Positions 5,367 to 6,992 of a stretch of 6,992 bases of DNA are shown here, one piece after another. Location of the stretch: positions 1-6,992 of the forward strand of contig JAISLV010000162.1 of NCBI GenBank assembly GCA_031277075.1. Direction: 5' to 3'. The stretch's first letter is position 1. Each line of letters starts with the position of its first letter. A model generated the notes under the pieces. That model was not told the origin of the DNA, did not search any database, and saw only the letters and a list, made by a program, of their open reading frames with translations. Made by a program: the position numbers and the translations under genes. This DNA is from Endomicrobium sp. GTDB taxonomy: Bacteria; Elusimicrobiota; Endomicrobiia; Endomicrobiales; Endomicrobiaceae.

Positions 5367-6793
5367 TTTTCCGTCGGTTTATCAATGAGTAAAGCATCTT
5401 TATGAGCCAAAATTTCATCAATGAACGATTTTATGGAACCGTCGCCGGACTTTAGCAATCTTTCGGCAATCTCTCTGCCAACTCTGTTGTTATGTAAATC
5501 CATTTTTCTTCCTTTGTCTTGGGTTGACGGGAGTTCATGGTTTTCAGAAAACTCTTCTGCTTTTTGGGTTCCGATATCTCTTGTCATGAGAGCGTTCCAA
5601 AGAGCATGTCTAAAAGCGTCATTTTCGCTATCTTCAGAATTTTTGCCAAATCTCGTCTTTGTATGAAACCAAGCAATTCCCCCGTCTAAAAAGAAAAAGA
5701 ATAAATCAAGTTTATCATGTATATTATCCTCTATTGATTTATGATCGCCAACATTGAGTCTTGGTATTTTTTTTGACAGTTTTATAAGCAGTTTATCTAA
5801 TTCGCTTAAAATTTCATCTTTATATTTTTCATATTCTTCATATATTTCTGGCAAATCAAAACCTATAGGTTGAACGTCAGGGCGTAGAGGGTCTAAAAAT
5901 GCCGCGCAGGTAATGATTTGTGGCGATGCAGAAGTATTGATAAATATTATTTGAGTTTCCGAGAACCCTGAACTTAGAGTTTGGGTAAAAATATCATAAC
6001 CGTCGGATTTAATAGGATTAACATTATCTATAGGTTTTATTTTTGAAACGAGGGTTTCAATGTTTTTTGCATATGTTTCATATGTATGAGCCGAGCCTTT
6101 TGCTAAACTCATTGCATTTATTGCTTCATTATAAAAAGGTATCTGAGCATTTGCAAATTTTGTCAATTGTGATTTTACTTCAGACTTAATTTGATTATTT
6201 ATTTTTAAATACGACATAGGATCCATTTTTAAAAGAAATGCTTGCTGGTTTATAGGAAGACTTTCAAATTTTACATTATTATTTAAGTTCCATAGCAAAG
6301 ATTGTTTTTCATGTTTGCTTATAATTCCGAATGCGGCGTTTGTGTATAAAGCAATATCTTTATAAAGCGGGATTTCGGGAGGGCGTTTTCTTAATATAAA
6401 CTGTTCTTTGCTATTTGGAGACGCTTTCCCTGAATTTAAACAATAGGACTTAGATTTTAAAACAGTTTTGCTGTGAGGCGCAATTGTAAAAGATGCGTCC
6501 TTTCTGTTAAATTCAATAGCTCTGAACATTTTTATTTGTTCGCCTAAAAGTTCAAGTTGATTTAAAATATCCTCATATCTGCTTTCAGGAACTTCATTGT
6601 CTAATAAAAGATTATTTATAACTTTAATGTTTGCAAGCAATTGCTCGTGGCTAAATTTTGTATAGTCATATTCTCTTTGTTCCGTTACGTTTTCAATGAG
6701 TAATCTCTCAAGCGAATTTATTTTCGCGGAACACGAATTTAATAATACGCATAAGCAAAGAAGAAAATATTTTATTTTTGACAAACTTTTCAT
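5354..6793 (-). CDS. predicted lipoprotein with C-terminal DUF6973-like domain
   Basis: A 479-residue protein with a short basic N-terminus, a hydrophobic stretch (9-18) and a lipobox LNSC with Cys21, so it is likely lipid-anchored in the envelope. Residues 25-95 are charged and helical. A middle module (about 100-300) contains YCLNSGKASP (Cys118), KQSLLWNL (Gln164, Trp168) and INQQAFLLKMDP; the Cys and Gln-x-x-x-Trp pair recalls thioester domains but the spacing is short, so this is speculative. The C-terminal domain (about 360-450) has NDAFRHALWNAL (391-402), NHE (418-420) and MDLHNNRVGRE (431-441), the conserved pattern of the DUF6973 type, whose activity is unknown; His396, His419, Glu420, Asp432 and His434 could form a metal or catalytic site. 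No clear ribosome binding site precedes the ATG. Base composition is visibly AT-rich. The gene overlaps the next one downstream. Confidence 0.78.
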   Translation of the reverse strand: MKSLSKIKYFLLCLCVLLNSCSAKINSLERLLIENVTEQREYDYTKFSHEQLLANIKVINNLLLDNEVPESRYEDILNQLELLGEQIKMFRAIEFNRKDASFTIAPHSKTVLKSKSYCLNSGKASPNSKEQFILRKRPPEIPLYKDIALYTNAAFGIISKHEKQSLLWNLNNNVKFESLPINQQAFLLKMDPMSYLKINNQIKSEVKSQLTKFANAQIPFYNEAINAMSLAKGSAHTYETYAKNIETLVSKIKPIDNVNPIKSDGYDIFTQTLSSGFSETQIIFINTSASPQIITCAAFLDPLRPDVQPIGFDLPEIYEEYEKYKDEILSELDKLLIKLSKKIPRLNVGDHKSIEDNIHDKLDLFFFFLDGGIAWFHTKTRFGKNSEDSENDAFRHALWNALMTRDIGTQKAEEFSENHELPSTQDKGRKMDLHNNRVGREIAERLLKSGDGSIKSFIDEILAHKDALLIDKPTEKWEK

Positions 6794-6808
6794 TTTAGAT
6801 TTCTACTT

Positions 6809-6835
6809 TTTATAAAATTGGTATTTCTAAAACAA
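6809..6835 (-). promoter_or_regulatory. possible promoter of the lipoprotein operon
   Basis: On the minus strand TTGTTT (6830-6835) is followed after 15 nt by TATAAA (6809-6814), about 16 nt before the ATG at 6793. The spacing is shorter than the usual 16-18 nt and the leader would be only about 9 nt without a Shine-Dalgarno sequence, so support is weak. Confidence 0.28.
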
Positions 6836-6859
6836 GTTCTTTTTGTAAAGGCGACGCGC

Positions 6860-6876
6860 CCCTGAACTTATCTCAG
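6860..6876. repeat. palindromic intergenic element, copy 3 (degenerate)
   Basis: CCCTGAACTTATCTCAG matches 15 of 17 bases of copies 1 and 2. Two substitutions reduce the stem to CTGA/TCAG. A few bases on, GTCTTTGCCTA (6895-6905) also occurs after copy 1 (408-418), showing that the repeated unit is longer than the palindrome itself. It lies upstream of the lipoprotein gene. Confidence 0.7.
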
Positions 6877-6936
6877 TGTCTGCCGCAGCAGTTTGTCTTT
6901 GCCTAGCTGCTCAGGCGCCGCCTTTGCTTTCTTTAA

Positions 6937-6962
6937 GGGCGTCTATAAAAAACCTAACGCCC
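6937..6962. repeat. dispersed element with 6-bp inverted ends
   Basis: GGGCGT (6937-6942) pairs with ACGCCC (6957-6962) around a 14-nt A-rich loop. The inner part is nearly the same as 2330-2350. It is followed by CCGTCCTTGC, shared with 4541-4550. No gene is seen between 6794 and the window end; this stretch holds only these repeats and the possible promoter. Confidence 0.75.
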
Positions 6963-6992
6963 GTCCTTGCCTTGCGCCTTGAGACATTGTCT

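Overview
The window looks like part of a chromosome from an uncultured, low-to-moderate-GC Gram-negative bacterium. Support for this is a predicted lipoprotein with a lipobox, aryl-polyene-type ketosynthase genes (a pathway known mainly from Gram-negative bacteria), SD-preceded ATG/GTG starts, and intergenic palindromes of the CCTGAACTTGTTTCAGG type. The phylum cannot be fixed from the sequence; an Elusimicrobiota-like host is one guess only.

Layout: (1) Positions 1-285 (+) hold the C-terminal end of a HerA-like ATPase that begins outside the window. (2) Positions 286-475, between convergent genes, are filled with short tandem repeats and a palindrome. (3) Positions 476-4383 (-) hold a probable operon read right to left: a ZIP metal transporter, a complete ketosynthase (KS) of the aryl polyene / FabF class, and a 612-residue protein that joins a KS-like chain-length-factor (CLF) domain without the active-site Cys to an ANL-type AMP-forming acyl ligase. 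(4) Positions 4384-4664 are a 281-bp gap with dispersed repeats and hairpins. (5) Positions 4665-6793 (-) hold a two-gene unit with a 13-nt overlap: a lipoprotein ending in a DUF6973-like domain, then a three-TM protein with a BamE/SmpA-like domain. This unit appears more AT-rich. (6) Positions 6794-6992 hold a weak possible promoter and more copies of the dispersed repeats.

How the genes may work together: KS and CLF are expected to pair as a condensing heterodimer, and the fused ligase would activate the starter or precursor acid next to it. No carrier protein, ketoreductase, dehydratase or export gene of an aryl polyene pathway is visible, so those must lie elsewhere or the system is reduced. 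The lipoprotein and membrane protein pair resembles an envelope-located effector/partner arrangement, but its function is unknown.

The most notable points are the CLF-ligase fusion, a perfect 16-bp inverted repeat lying in its coding sequence at the domain junction, and a family of small repeats that mark almost every gene border.
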